Shown piece by piece: positions 36,878-48,319 of a stretch of DNA of 64,000 nucleotides. The notes beneath the pieces are model-generated. The model ran no database searches and was not told where the DNA came from. It worked only from the letters and a program-made list of their open reading frames with translations. Source of the DNA: Trichinella spiralis (Eukaryota; Nematoda; Enoplea; Trichinellida; Trichinellidae); the NCBI GenBank assembly GCA_000181795.3, contig CM012953.1, positions 4,984,395 through 5,048,394 on the forward strand, given 5' to 3'. Numbering within the stretch: position 1 is the first letter of the stretch; each line of letters opens with the position of its first letter. The translations under genes and the position numbers were made by a program.

Positions 36878-39085
36878 ATGAATGTCTTTACTGTTGTTCG
36901 ACAACCTTTTCATATTTGCATTTTGTTGAGCATCTTATGGAAATGTTATTCAACAAACAATTTAATACCTGAGGATGCTTTGAAAGCTGAAGATTTATTG
37001 TATCCATCTGCAAAATCTTTGCCAGTCGATGTCAACTTTGTTTTACAGCTTGCAGAACAGATGACATCAATCAATGGTTCAGTTTGTGCTGAGCTTTATG
37101 ATCAATCATTGAAGCATCTTTTCGGCCATGACGTGGAAAAAGCTAGCTTATTTAAAGCGTTCTTTTCCTCTTTCGTAGTGACATCCACTTTGGATAATGT
37201 AACATTGGAACATTGGAAAATGATGGAACGAGATTTTCAATGCAAAATGATTAAATTGAAATATGACAATCACACTACCCCCACTCAGTATTGCACTTAC
37301 AGTATTACATCGAATGAAGAAAATTCACTTGAAGATGGCATAATGTACGGCTTTTGTCTTCCTTCTGAATGCACCAATGCTGATATAATTGAAATAGTCA
37401 AAGGTTTGGAATCATACCGATCGTTGAATGGTTCGGTTGAAAATCGTGATTTAATTTGCGTTCCTGGCTATCAACCAATTCAATGGTGGAAATTCTGGTC
37501 TGTACATGCCGCTCTGGCTTGCATTGGAGTACTCACAATTGCAGTAATATTTGGAACAATTGCCGACGTCGGCAAATGCACAACACAAAAGCAATTTTTG
37601 AGGCATTTTTCAATTTTGCAAAATTTTCGTCGTCTCTGGTATTTGTCGAATAATCAAGCCAATTCAATTACCTGCATCCATGGAATCAAAGTGATTACAA
37701 TGTCGATGATTATGCTGACCCATTTGATTTGCTTTTTGCAATCGATGATCAACAACATCGACGAGCTGAGAAAAGATTATAAAGCATCATTTTTTGCCCA
37801 ATTTTTATACAATGGAACTTACAGGGTAGCAACATTTTTTGTAATCAGCGGAGCATTATTCTCATATTCCCTGCTTAGCCGTGCTAAAAAACGACGCCGC
37901 AGTGATTGCAGCACATTCCAAGATGGGACGATCGCTTTCAGCAGCCGTCGTCAATCGATGAATATCACTTTCTGCTTGTTGTCCATTTTGAACAGATATT
38001 TGCGTTTATTGCCAGTATATTTTTTTACAATTATTTTGGTTGTTGGCTTTTTACCGCATTTCAGTGATTTTCCATCATGGTATGTTGTTGACCCATTACG
38101 TCAATGTCAAGGCGAATGGTGGAAAAACTTGCTTTACATTAATAATCTTCAACACAAACAGCTGTGCATGACATGGACGTGGTATTTGGCTTCTGATTTT
38201 CAACTTTTTCTTTTTCATTTTCCTCTTGTTTTGCTTCTGATCAGCTGGCCAAAATTAGCCAACATTGTCATGGTTGTTTTTCTGATTGCTTCCTGCTTAA
38301 TCAAAGCGATACTAGTTAACACGTACGATTATCCGCCCAGCTTAATGCTCATGATACCTATTCCAGGCTACAATCCTGATTTTGCCAGCTACACGTTTGA
38401 TATCTATATGCGACCTTATGGATGGTGGGGTTCGTATCTTGTCGGCCTTTATTTTGGATACATATTGTCCGAATGGAAAAGAATATGCACACGCAAGTTG
38501 TATTACAATTTGGCCATAATAGCTGGCGTTTTGTTGAATTTCAGTTGTATCTGTGGTATATACTGGAATGTTAATGGATTGAAAAGTCAAGTTTATGATA
38601 TGCTGTACGCCGGTGTAAGTCCTGTAATCTGGGGTCTCGGTTGGGTGCTGATCATTGGAGCTTGTCATTCGAAGCAAGACAATTGGTTGAATCGTATTCT
38701 CAGTCATCCATTTTGGGTTCCACTATCAAATCTTACTTATTCTTGCTATTTGATTCATTGTATAGTAATATTTGCTGTAATTGAACCGTACGCAAGAATG
38801 AACAACAATTTGCCATTTTTGCCTACGTATTCTCACTTGGAGACTTGTTCGTTGTATTTGTTATCATTTGCATCGTCATATTTTTGTGCAGCTATTTTAT
38901 TTCTTCTTGTGGAAGCTCCAGCCGACAGTATTAGAACTCAACTGTTCAGGCGATTGATTGGCGGCAATAGCAGATCAGAGCAGTTCAATGACAAAAATGC
39001 TACCTCTGCTGAGACGGTACCTTTGCCCGATGGTGTCTTGCATGTTAAACCAGAAAACGTTGCTCTCCAAACAGATCAAAGTTAA
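36878..39085 (+). CDS. NRF-6-type transmembrane acyltransferase (Acyltransferase_3), intronless
   Basis: A single uninterrupted frame of 735 codons from the Met at 36878. The frame extends to an upstream Met at 36821, but the later one directly precedes a signal-peptide-like stretch (HICILLSILWK) and is preferred. The luminal NRF domain has paired Cys and the motif YGFCLPSECTNADI. About ten membrane segments follow, with Acyltransferase_3 motifs: IHGIKVITMSMIMLTH (the catalytic-type His is the last residue), ATFFVISGALFSYSLL, LLPVYFFTIIL, WTWYLASDFQLFLF and YSCYLIHCIVIF. Relatives include C. elegans nrf-6 and ndg-4, linked to lipid and drug transport. Enzymatic substrates are not established. 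It is the only long gene in the window without introns. Confidence 0.93.
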   Translation: MNVFTVVRQPFHICILLSILWKCYSTNNLIPEDALKAEDLLYPSAKSLPVDVNFVLQLAEQMTSINGSVCAELYDQSLKHLFGHDVEKASLFKAFFSSFVVTSTLDNVTLEHWKMMERDFQCKMIKLKYDNHTTPTQYCTYSITSNEENSLEDGIMYGFCLPSECTNADIIEIVKGLESYRSLNGSVENRDLICVPGYQPIQWWKFWSVHAALACIGVLTIAVIFGTIADVGKCTTQKQFLRHFSILQNFRRLWYLSNNQANSITCIHGIKVITMSMIMLTHLICFLQSMINNIDELRKDYKASFFAQFLYNGTYRVATFFVISGALFSYSLLSRAKKRRRSDCSTFQDGTIAFSSRRQSMNITFCLLSILNRYLRLLPVYFFTIILVVGFLPHFSDFPSWYVVDPLRQCQGEWWKNLLYINNLQHKQLCMTWTWYLASDFQLFLFHFPLVLLLISWPKLANIVMVVFLIASCLIKAILVNTYDYPPSLMLMIPIPGYNPDFASYTFDIYMRPYGWWGSYLVGLYFGYILSEWKRICTRKLYYNLAIIAGVLLNFSCICGIYWNVNGLKSQVYDMLYAGVSPVIWGLGWVLIIGACHSKQDNWLNRILSHPFWVPLSNLTYSCYLIHCIVIFAVIEPYARMNNNLPFLPTYSHLETCSLYLLSFASSYFCAAILFLLVEAPADSIRTQLFRRLIGGNSRSEQFNDKNATSAETVPLPDGVLHVKPENVALQTDQS

Positions 39086-39669
39086 GCTATACATTTTAAT
39101 GTCATGTACACTTCTGTTGAATATATGCTTTACCTTTTAATTAAAAACAAAGTTATACAAAGCAAGTTATACAATGAAGTTGCATTATTTATGCCAAAAA
39201 TTGACTGTTTAATTGAAAAAAAAGAATCTCTATCAGTGATCAAATTGTAATGCACGCATATTAAATAAGAAAACATTCTTTTATTCTGAAATCAACCGCA
39301 TTGCAGAAAAGTTTATATAATTATATAGTAAAACTTGACTTACGAACAAAAGTTTATTCATTTTTGCTAATTTTTCAAATTTAATTTCATTTTCTAAACT
39401 AAGCTGAAACGAATTAATATTTTAAACATGGAATCAATCTTATTCATATCGAATAAGTGGTATGTAATGAACTGAATGAAATAACACTTTTTGAAAATTG
39501 TATATTTTTTAATTTGAATTGGTGGTACACATGACTGGTGTAAAAACTTCATAACTTGAAAAACTTAATAAAATGTAGAAAAAAGGAATTCATAACTCAA
39601 ATTTAAAAAGCATTTTTTTGAAAATAAGCAAAATAAAAAATTAAATTAAATTATAACAGGAGTCGTTTT
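39086..39669. other. Convergent spacer between the acyltransferase and neprilysin 2
   Basis: AT-rich 3' flanks with no gene seen. Confidence 0.4.
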
Positions 39670-42600
39670 TCACCACACGGAACATCTTTTTGGCGGATTC
39701 ATTTTGGAATTCAGTGGACAGTTGAAAGCCTTTGCAAACTGATCAAAATTCATCAAAGAACCAATAACCCTGTCTCGTCCTGGCGCATGTTCGTTGGTAG
39801 CGATTTGATTTTTCAAATAGCTATCTCTGCTTTTACCACACCAAAAGTTGGCAAAGCTCAGAAAAAATACCTGATCACCGCTGAGATATTCCAAAGCTGG
39901 CAGAGCTTCTTCTTCGATATTTTTTTCTTCAAGATACATCTTGTAAGCGTTGAACGCTTCTTTAATGCCACCGTTGTCGGCAATATTTTCTCCTTTTGTG
40001 TTCACACCTTTCACACAAACATTTTCTCCAAGATTTGGATAGCAAAATGAACTGTACTGATCGACAATACACTGTGCTCTTTCATTAAACGCTTCTCTAG
40101 ATGCATTTGACCACCAATTCTAAAAAATTAACAAAACTCTCAACTTTATCAACGTTAAACTATTTTCATTTAAGCCCATTATTAAATTTATAATCAAAAA
40201 CTTTCCAGAAAATAAATTTTTGAAACAAAACAAATGTCTTTACTTTCAAATTTCCATATGAATCATATTGAGCACCTTGATCATCAAAACCATGAGTAAT
40301 TTCATGTCCAATTGTTGCTCCGATGCTTCCAAAGTTGACAGCTGGAATTGTATTTGCAGAATAAAATGGAGGTTGTAAAATGCCTGCAGGAAAAACGATA
40401 GAATTTTTAGTCGGTGAATACCATGCATTTACCACTGCTGGTGAACCTCCAAAACTATTTCGATCAAATGGTTGAGACAGTTTTGCTATATTTTGATGAA
40501 TTAGCCACGATGATATTTTATTGTGCATAGTTATGAATAAATCTTCTTTTGTAATCGCAGATTTTTCATCCAAAGATTTGTCATTTAACAAATCATGATA
40601 GTATTGATCGAGTTGATCAATAATAAAATCAGGATATGCAACGCTTGATATCATATTATCAGCTTTCACTTTTGCAAACTCTTTGGTCTGATCATCCATC
40701 CACTGATTTTCATCTAACATTTTTTTAAAAGATTTACGTAAAAATTCAACAAAAACATTTAATTCTTTCTTTATTTCTTCTGTAAAACCTTCTTTCTCTA
40801 CAAACAGTTTTCCCAAAGCGTACCCTGTAAAATTATTTCATCTGTAATATTGCAAGAGAAATTATTTGAATAAATAAATAAATAATTTTTTATATACAAA
40901 TAAGCATAACATAGCAGCTTACCCAGCATAACGTTTCCATCATCAGGTTCTCCCATTATGTAATTGATACAAAATGAATGACGAGAGTCTCTTTTCTGAC
41001 CTCTGTATATTTGTAAAAAGTTGTAAAATAGATCACTGTATCGTCTTTCCAAAAAATGCAAACGACTTAAAATAAATCGCCACGATAAATAGTTGACAAC
41101 TCTTTCCTTGGGGGTGTTAGCTAATAATTTGTCAAATCGTTTTAAATAGTCCAAACTGATGACGTTCACTTCTTCCACTCCTTGAAATGCTGACAAAAAA
41201 ATTGTCCAGTTGAAATTTTCCGTAATTCTATTCAACGTTTCAACATTTACTTTGTGATACATGCTATCAGGATCTCGTCTCTCTTCTGAAGGCGTGTTGA
41301 TTGAAGCTAACTGTATTTCAAAATCAAGAATACTTTGCGCATAATCTTCAATGTTTCTCATTTCGCTATCAACGTTTTCACCGAAAAACATTCCAGTAAC
41401 ATTTTTAATTAGCTCCAAATAGGCATTTCGGATCCGCACGCTATTTGTATCATTTTTTAAATAATAATCTTCTGATTGATAACCCAACGCTAGCCAAGAT
41501 TGATCTATTGACAGTAAATTCACAGATGTGTTTTTCTCATCTGCAGATATGTAAGGAATAACCAAAGTGGACAAACCATATTTCAGCAGCATGTTAATCA
41601 ATAACTGCTCAACTGATTCCTTTTTGACATTTTTGAACAATTCGTTGTGAAAATCAATTAATGGCTTTACACCTGCATTTTCAATACCTTGTTCATCTAA
41701 ACACGTATCGTAAACAGTCTTTATCAACTCAATGCTTTTTGAAGTATTGGATGTTGGAACAAATTCATCGAGATGTTTGCGCAATTTGGAAACATTTTCA
41801 TCATTAAGCACTGTAAAAGCAGAAATTCGAGCATGAGCATCTGGAATTTTGGTCAATTTAATCCACGACCCGCATGCATATCTGAAAAGAATTTGAAAGA
41901 AAAAATTCATAATTTGTTCGCACTATATGCCATCATAATGAAAAATAAATAACTAAAAGTTAAACTTTAAACAAGCAAAACAAGCATATTCTAGAAAATA
42001 GTTGAAATTTTGTTTGCAATTTTTCCACATCACAGCATTTCAGTACTGCAGTAAAACGCACAACTTGCGCAGTAATACAAATATTTGACAACGCAGAATT
42101 ATCTGTGAAGACATGAAAAAAAAGTAAAAACAGTATTTGCAAAATATTTGTCAAGTAACTCGTGGATGCTCTTATAAGATTAATTTTCGCTGATAAAAAA
42201 CGACGAATTAAAATTTTTGATCTTTTGATAAGTTCTTGTGAAAAAAATGAAAATTCAACTTGATGGACAAACCGGTGAAGATGAATTCACATTTTTGCCA
42301 TGCAGCTTATGTCAGTGTAAAGCTAAGTAACTGATAAGTGTAGACGCAAAAAAATGAACAGTTCACTCATAAAACATTTCTTACTCATATTTGCTACTTA
42401 TTGCAATTACATATCTAATTATTTTTATTTTGAAGTAATACTGCATTACAGTTTATATTTTGGACTTTTACAGTTCTTTTAATAATAATTAGTAGAAATT
42501 ATTTTTTAAAATAATTTCATATTCGAAATTTGTTTTTAATTTTCAAACGTTGATAGATAATTTCAAATGATTGCTCATATTGATAAATAAAATTTAAATG

Positions 42601-43249
42601 AAATATTAATATTGATCATGTTCAGCGGAATGCTTATATAATTTATCTTCATTTTCATTGATATCCGTTAAAAAGCTTACTTATAATAATTGTAATTTCT
42701 AATTAATGAAACATTTGAATGAAATGTTAATGAATTATTAACTCAGCAATTCTTTATACTGGATAGAAATGTAACATAGATGCATCAATTTTAACACAAG
42801 CAGTCTTCGTGAAATCAAGTGGATACAGAATAAGATGACATTAAATTTGTGCTGATTACTGAATGTAGAGTTGATTTATGAGGAATAATTTGAAAATTGA
42901 AAACAATAATTTTCAAATGTAAACTGATAACTTACTCGTAAAAGTCATCACATGGATCAGTTCGAGGATTCATCGAAAGGAGAAGATTTTTAGCAGAATT
43001 TTGGCAATCTGAGGTCATGCAAATTTTTCTTTGTGGAACTGGCTCAGGTTCAGTGGTTGTAGTTGGAGCTTGTGTTGTAGGTGATGGACTTTCGTGATAT
43101 TGCTGAAGAACCACAATCAATGCAATAATCAATGCCACCGTTGCTAGACCAAGAATTGCAGTAAACATGTACAAGATGTTCACTTTCCGTTGGTTTGTCA
43201 TTGTAAATTTTTCTGATCCAAACGATTCCAGTGTCTTCAAGTCCACCAT
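39670..43249 (-). CDS. M13 zinc metallopeptidase (neprilysin family), membrane-anchored type
   Basis: Four exons on the minus strand (42936-43249, 40923-41881, 40244-40824, 39670-40119) give 767 aa. The N-terminus is a short cytosolic segment, then one signal-anchor helix (MFTAILGLATVALIIALIVV), then a Thr/Pro stalk, the classic type II neprilysin topology. It continues with YACGSW, NAWYSPTKNSIVFPAGIL, the zinc site GHEITHGFDDQGAQYD, GENIADNGG and the terminal CSVW. Residues are intact. Intron positions match those of the neprilysin at 33364-35862, which points to an inverted duplication followed by divergence in topology. Confidence 0.96.
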
Positions 43250-45777
43250 GAACTAACGTTGAAATAACTCTACAAAAGGAAAATTTGAAAAACACCATTG
43301 TTAAGATAAAAAAAATAATAACATATCACATCTACATCTACATATATATATATGTATGTATGTATGTGTGTATGATAAGTGAAAATTATTCTAAAACGTG
43401 CTTTGCATTCTAAACTGTAAAATGTAATAAAATGACTTTCCATCACATTTTATCAGAAAAGTAAACAGAAATTATCGTTGTCACTGATATTTTAGCGTTG
43501 TTTGTTTTATTTAATCTGAATTACATTCATCACCAATGCAGTCAGTCTCTTCCAATTTCCGTTCCCATTAAAAATGAATACATCGACAGACACACACACA
43601 AACACACACAAGCATACATGCGGACATATAATCTATCTACATATCTAGATATTAAAAAAAGAAAAAATAGTTACAAATGGCATGAACTTTTAATAATAAA
43701 TAAAAGGTGCATTTTATTGTCACATATTGTCGTCGAACATTAATATTAAACATGGCAGAAATAACGCTAAACACAAACAAAATTTTTATAAAAATAATCA
43801 ATAAGTTTCAACCAGCAGTTTTACGATATTGACTACTGATTTGAAAACTAGTGAAGCATTGCAGTTTTTAAGTTTTGCTAAAACATGCAAAATTTGTATG
43901 TAATTTGAACAAAATGAATAAAATCAACTAATACAATAAAGTACTAATTTCAAAAAATAATTTCAATTATCATTTGAAAATTTTTATTTTAAAAATTATG
44001 AAATTTATCTACATGTAAATCTACAGTTTCTTTATTTATTATTATTGTCCTCATTTGAAACACTTGATATCAAAATAAATTATTATTCCTACTTTTGCAG
44101 TGTTGAAATAAATCATGCATTAAAAATTATTATTAATTCCTGCTAATTATCATTCAATCATGCTTAAAAACGTCATTTGAGATTAAGTATTTATTTCATT
44201 AGTCATGTTCATTATTTTTAAAATAAAGTTTAGAATATTAAAAATAAAAAGGTTCACACACACATATACATATATATAGATATATATATAACAAATATTA
44301 TTACCTATTTTGCTATCGAGACGGTAAAACAATAGCAAAGCAATTTATTGAAACGATTAATGTGAGACAATTTTCAGATATAAAAAAATTTTAATTTCAG
44401 ACAACTAGTTCTGCAGTAATTTTATCTTTGCATTTTTTGTGATGCTTTTAATCAACCGTGACATGTCGAACAAAGAATTTATTAAAATTCCTTTCTATGG
44501 TAAAAGCATACTTTCCAATATAAAATATAATAAAATAAGAAAGAAAATATTATTTCATTGCTTTTACTTCATTTAATAATTACTCATGCAAATAATCTAT
44601 CAGAATAGTTTTATGATAGTGATGGTTAATTCATAAATTTAACAAAATAATGAGTAAAATAATTTTATTATTTATCAAAAATGCTTCCCTTATTGAAAAA
44701 AAGATGTTTCCACAAGTAAGTTTTTTATTATTCATAATAATAACAATATTCATGGTATTTTCTAAATTTTAAGTTTTTTAATTTTCAGTTTCTGCTGTTT
44801 GTAATTTTCAAGTAATTCTGAATTGCATAAAATATGTATTTGCTAAAGAAACAAAATATAATATCATACTTTTCTACACATCTTACTTGGAATGACTTTA
44901 ATTATATTAAATGTGGAATTAGGAATCATTGTTATAATTGCTTTTCATTTAAGCAGTGTTTCATTTAAGTTGTGTACCTGTTACCATGAAAACCAAATTT
45001 TGTATTAATTAATTGATATATGAAGAAGTAAATCAAAACGTAATTTATAAAAATGTGCATGTAATTACGACTTCAACCTGATTTTGAAATGCGCTGACAA
45101 TGTTGAAATCTGACATAGAAACATTTGAAAAACATCATTTTAAATTTATACTTACTGTAAATATTCTTTTTTTGTTTTACAAATTTGCATGCTTTTTTTT
45201 CATTTTACCTTTTCAAAAAATTCCAATCATCATTTCCCACTGCCTCTGAAAGAATATGTTAATTGTATTAGTAGCTTTTTACAAAATTGCACAATTTTCA
45301 TTTCTGATGCGCATTTGAAATTCAGGTTTTGAAATTATGTCATATACAGCAACAACTTTGTAGTACATAAATTATTATAGAATGAAAAATCATGAACAAA
45401 CAGGAAAGATGAACAAAACGTTATTTGAAAGGCTGTTTTAAAGGAAAACAGTCATTAAATACATACCTACACACATACACACACATATATATATATAATT
45501 ATAATCACATTAATATACACATATATAATTATAATCATTTTTTATAAATAGTTATCTGCAGAAATTCATGAATACAGGAAATGCGCAAAAGGTTAAACAT
45601 AAATATTCACATTTTTATTCAGTATCAGCTTCATTTTAATGACTTAAAATTTAAAATATTTTTATTTGCTTAAGTTATCATAATAAATTTTAAAATCTAC
45701 ACAATTATTGGTTACAGAATAAAAATAATATTTTACAATATTATAAATTTTTTCAATTTATGAGTAAATATAATTAG
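43250..45777. other. 2.5-kb AT-rich intergenic region
   Basis: No gene was recognised on either strand. TA/TG microsatellites lie near 43340-43375, CA-rich runs near 43590-43612 and TA runs near 44265-44290. A TA run lies near 45485-45500. The left end should contain the promoter of neprilysin 2. Confidence 0.45.
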
Positions 45778-47149
45778 CCCTTTCAGACCAGCAATTTTTT
45801 CTGTGAAGCAAAATTTTTTTTAATATGCGTTTTAAACATGTTATGGTGTGTTTATGAAAATTCTAATAGGATTTATTGTTTGAATAATATTATTGCCATT
45901 TTTAGAGCTGTATCAAGATTGATACACTGGGCCTCAAAGGAGTACACGTTTCTATAACTAATTGTGCATACGCTTATTGTTCTTATGTACGCAGGCATGC
46001 AGTAATTGGCAGGCAAATAATTATTTATGAAATTCTGTAAAGCAGTTTCTGTTGCTACTTAGGCATAGGTAAATACTGCATTTTTTGCACAGACACGTCG
46101 CTAATTTAGAACACAGTCTGCATCTTCTTCGCGTTTGAGTGATTTCTGGCCAGTGGCTAGTTTGGTCCTTTGCTACTTCTCTTGAGACGTCAGTTGGTCG
46201 TCTTCCCAATCGTCTTGACGTCAGGGGTGGCGTTGGAGAAGACGCACGAGAATGGCTTCTGGAAGTTCACAAGACACAAGGACTGACTAACTTGGCAAGT
46301 GAAGCTTAGTAGGTCCAATGTGCCTGTGCATGTTACAGGCATCTCTTTTCTGTCCCTCTTATACAGTTGCCATGCATTTGTCATGGCAGTGCTGATGATC
46401 CAAAAGAAAATGCGACGGGTCCATTTTCGACTTTTGTGCTCGATGCGGTATAGAGCAGCAAGCATGTTGTTCAGGTCTATGCCACCCATATTCATGTTGT
46501 AATTTTTTTAATGTTTGGGATTCCAACGTTTAATTATTGACAGGTGCATGGGGCAGCAACTACCAAATCACAGCAACTACTAGACGTGTAGTGAGGACGC
46601 GATCTCAGTAATAAATATGAGCGATGGTGCAAAACTTTTAGAAATGTTATTGATTGCATCTGACAATAATTCATTAGACATCCTAAATGATTTTTCTCAG
46701 AAAAGTAATACGGGGTTGGGCAAGCGAATCTGAGTACGCTGAGGGTAGTAAACATGATGCGCAGTTTCCGTTAAAGCCCAGTGTATCAAAATTGATACAG
46801 GTATTCTAAGGAACTCTACTCAGCACCCCAAAATCTTTAGAGGCTGCAGTTAATTTTAACATCATCTTCACATCAGCATCTACTAGTAAAAAAATTATTA
46901 TCCTTAAATTCTGTTCAGTTCTCAATTTATACATCAAAATGCAAATTCATGTTTTTTCGTCTCACCTACCTGTACAGCAGGGCGCATTATAAAAAATCTA
47001 CTAAGATGAGAAAAAAATGGCAATAAAATATTGTTAAGACAAATGTCAAAAATACATAAACACAAGCATGGCTAACAAAAACATTTCAGTAAATAGCTAT
47101 GGGGCATAAAACATTATGTATCAAAATTGATACGGTGGGCCCGAAAGGG
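45778..47149 (-). mobile_element. Internally deleted piggyBac element with TTAG flanks
   Basis: The left end reads CCCTTTCAGACC and the right end, on the minus strand, CCCTTTCGGGCC. Both are flanked by TTAG (45774-45777 and 47150-47153), where TTAA is usual. A palindrome of the form TGTATCAAnnTTGATACA occurs at 45909-45926, 46782-46799 and, with one change, 47117-47134. Each copy lies beside a GGGCC-like block. These are candidate transposase-binding sites. The 1372-bp body carries only the C-terminal part of a transposase. Confidence 0.8.
46021..46503 (-). pseudogene. piggyBac transposase C-terminal remnant
   Basis: The minus-strand frame reads YNMNMGGIDLNNMLAALYRI, then KSRKWTRRIFFWII. This matches the GGVDLLD and RKWWWRLFF region of PGBD-type transposases. 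After a frameshift near 46195 it ends with a cysteine-rich domain (RRRCRLCSK, then KKCSIYLCL and NRNCFTEFH) that is well preserved. The catalytic N-terminal half is missing, so it cannot encode an active transposase. Confidence 0.8.
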
Positions 47150-47153
47150 TTAG

Positions 47154-47868
47154 AAAATGGCATATTTTTTAGCATGGAAATTAGGCAATCATGTGTGTTA
47201 TTTTTCGCCGCGAATATCACTGATGACACCTCATGCATTACATAATGATTATGAGTAAAAATTAAATTATTGGTATTGAATATTGATTAAAATAAGTAAT
47301 ATGATGATTGTTTGTAATGTTCATTTTATTTTGACTAAAGTGAAAATTATTAAATGCAAATTCTATCATTAAGTATCCCAATTTTACATTTCAAATTTTT
47401 TGTTAACCTTTTTCTATCGTCACAATAAAGAAACCTAATTCCACAGAAATTTTTTTAAATTAAAAAGCATCCCATAAGTAGTGCCGTCTCGATTTAATAC
47501 AGAGCGCATAGCACTGCATTAAGCTGCTTGTTTTTCAAATTTCTAGTTGTTGCAAATTTGAAAGAAGTCACTTCTTTCCACTAACTTCTGCTAAACAATA
47601 GAAAGTTTGTAGAAATAACTGTACCTGAATGAGAAAATCAGCATTTTATACATGTGCAATCAAGTCATGTGAGAATATTTTAAACATTTTGACTGCTTAA
47701 AAAAAAAATTTTTAATGTTACCACACAGACCGTCATTCTTATTTACAGCATGACTTGCTTGTAGCATTCCTTCGTTGTTAGCTTTCCAAAATATAATAGC
47801 AAAATAACTTTATAATTTTTAATATTTTAAGCATTTTAATAACTTTATAACATTCAAGTGAACAATTT
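47154..47868. other. NOG1 3' flank, no gene seen
   Basis: AT-rich sequence between the piggyBac element and the NOG1 stop codon, with no coding signal. Confidence 0.4.
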
Positions 47869-48278
47869 TTAACGACTTCTTGTTTTCCCCAAAGTTCTCT
47901 TTCCAGAATATAAATGTTTAGGCATTTTAGAATAAATTCTTCTATCAGCTTCTCCAACTAATGCTTTACGTTGGAATTTCTTTTGCGATTTTCTAACCAA
48001 AGATTGTGCCTTCTCTCTCATCTAAATAAACAAAACATCAATTTTTCATATATAATAGTAAAAAATAATTTAAATTACCGTCTCATCCTTGATGCCTTTC
48101 TGATCACGCGAAATCGATGTACCGCGCAATCCCACAGCAGATGAATCTCTTCTAATTCGCTTTGCTTTCGGTGCCACAGAACTTTCAGATAAATGATGCT
48201 AAATATTTTTAAAAATCATTTTCAGTAATACTTAATAATATTGTCTAGTAAATCATTATTTGAATTATAAAAATATAC

Positions 48279-48319
<41 letters not shown>

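Noticed and set aside
37456-37653. Small extra gene inside the acyltransferase
   Set aside because: It is an alternative-frame shadow of a membrane-protein coding region; the main frame carries all the family motifs.
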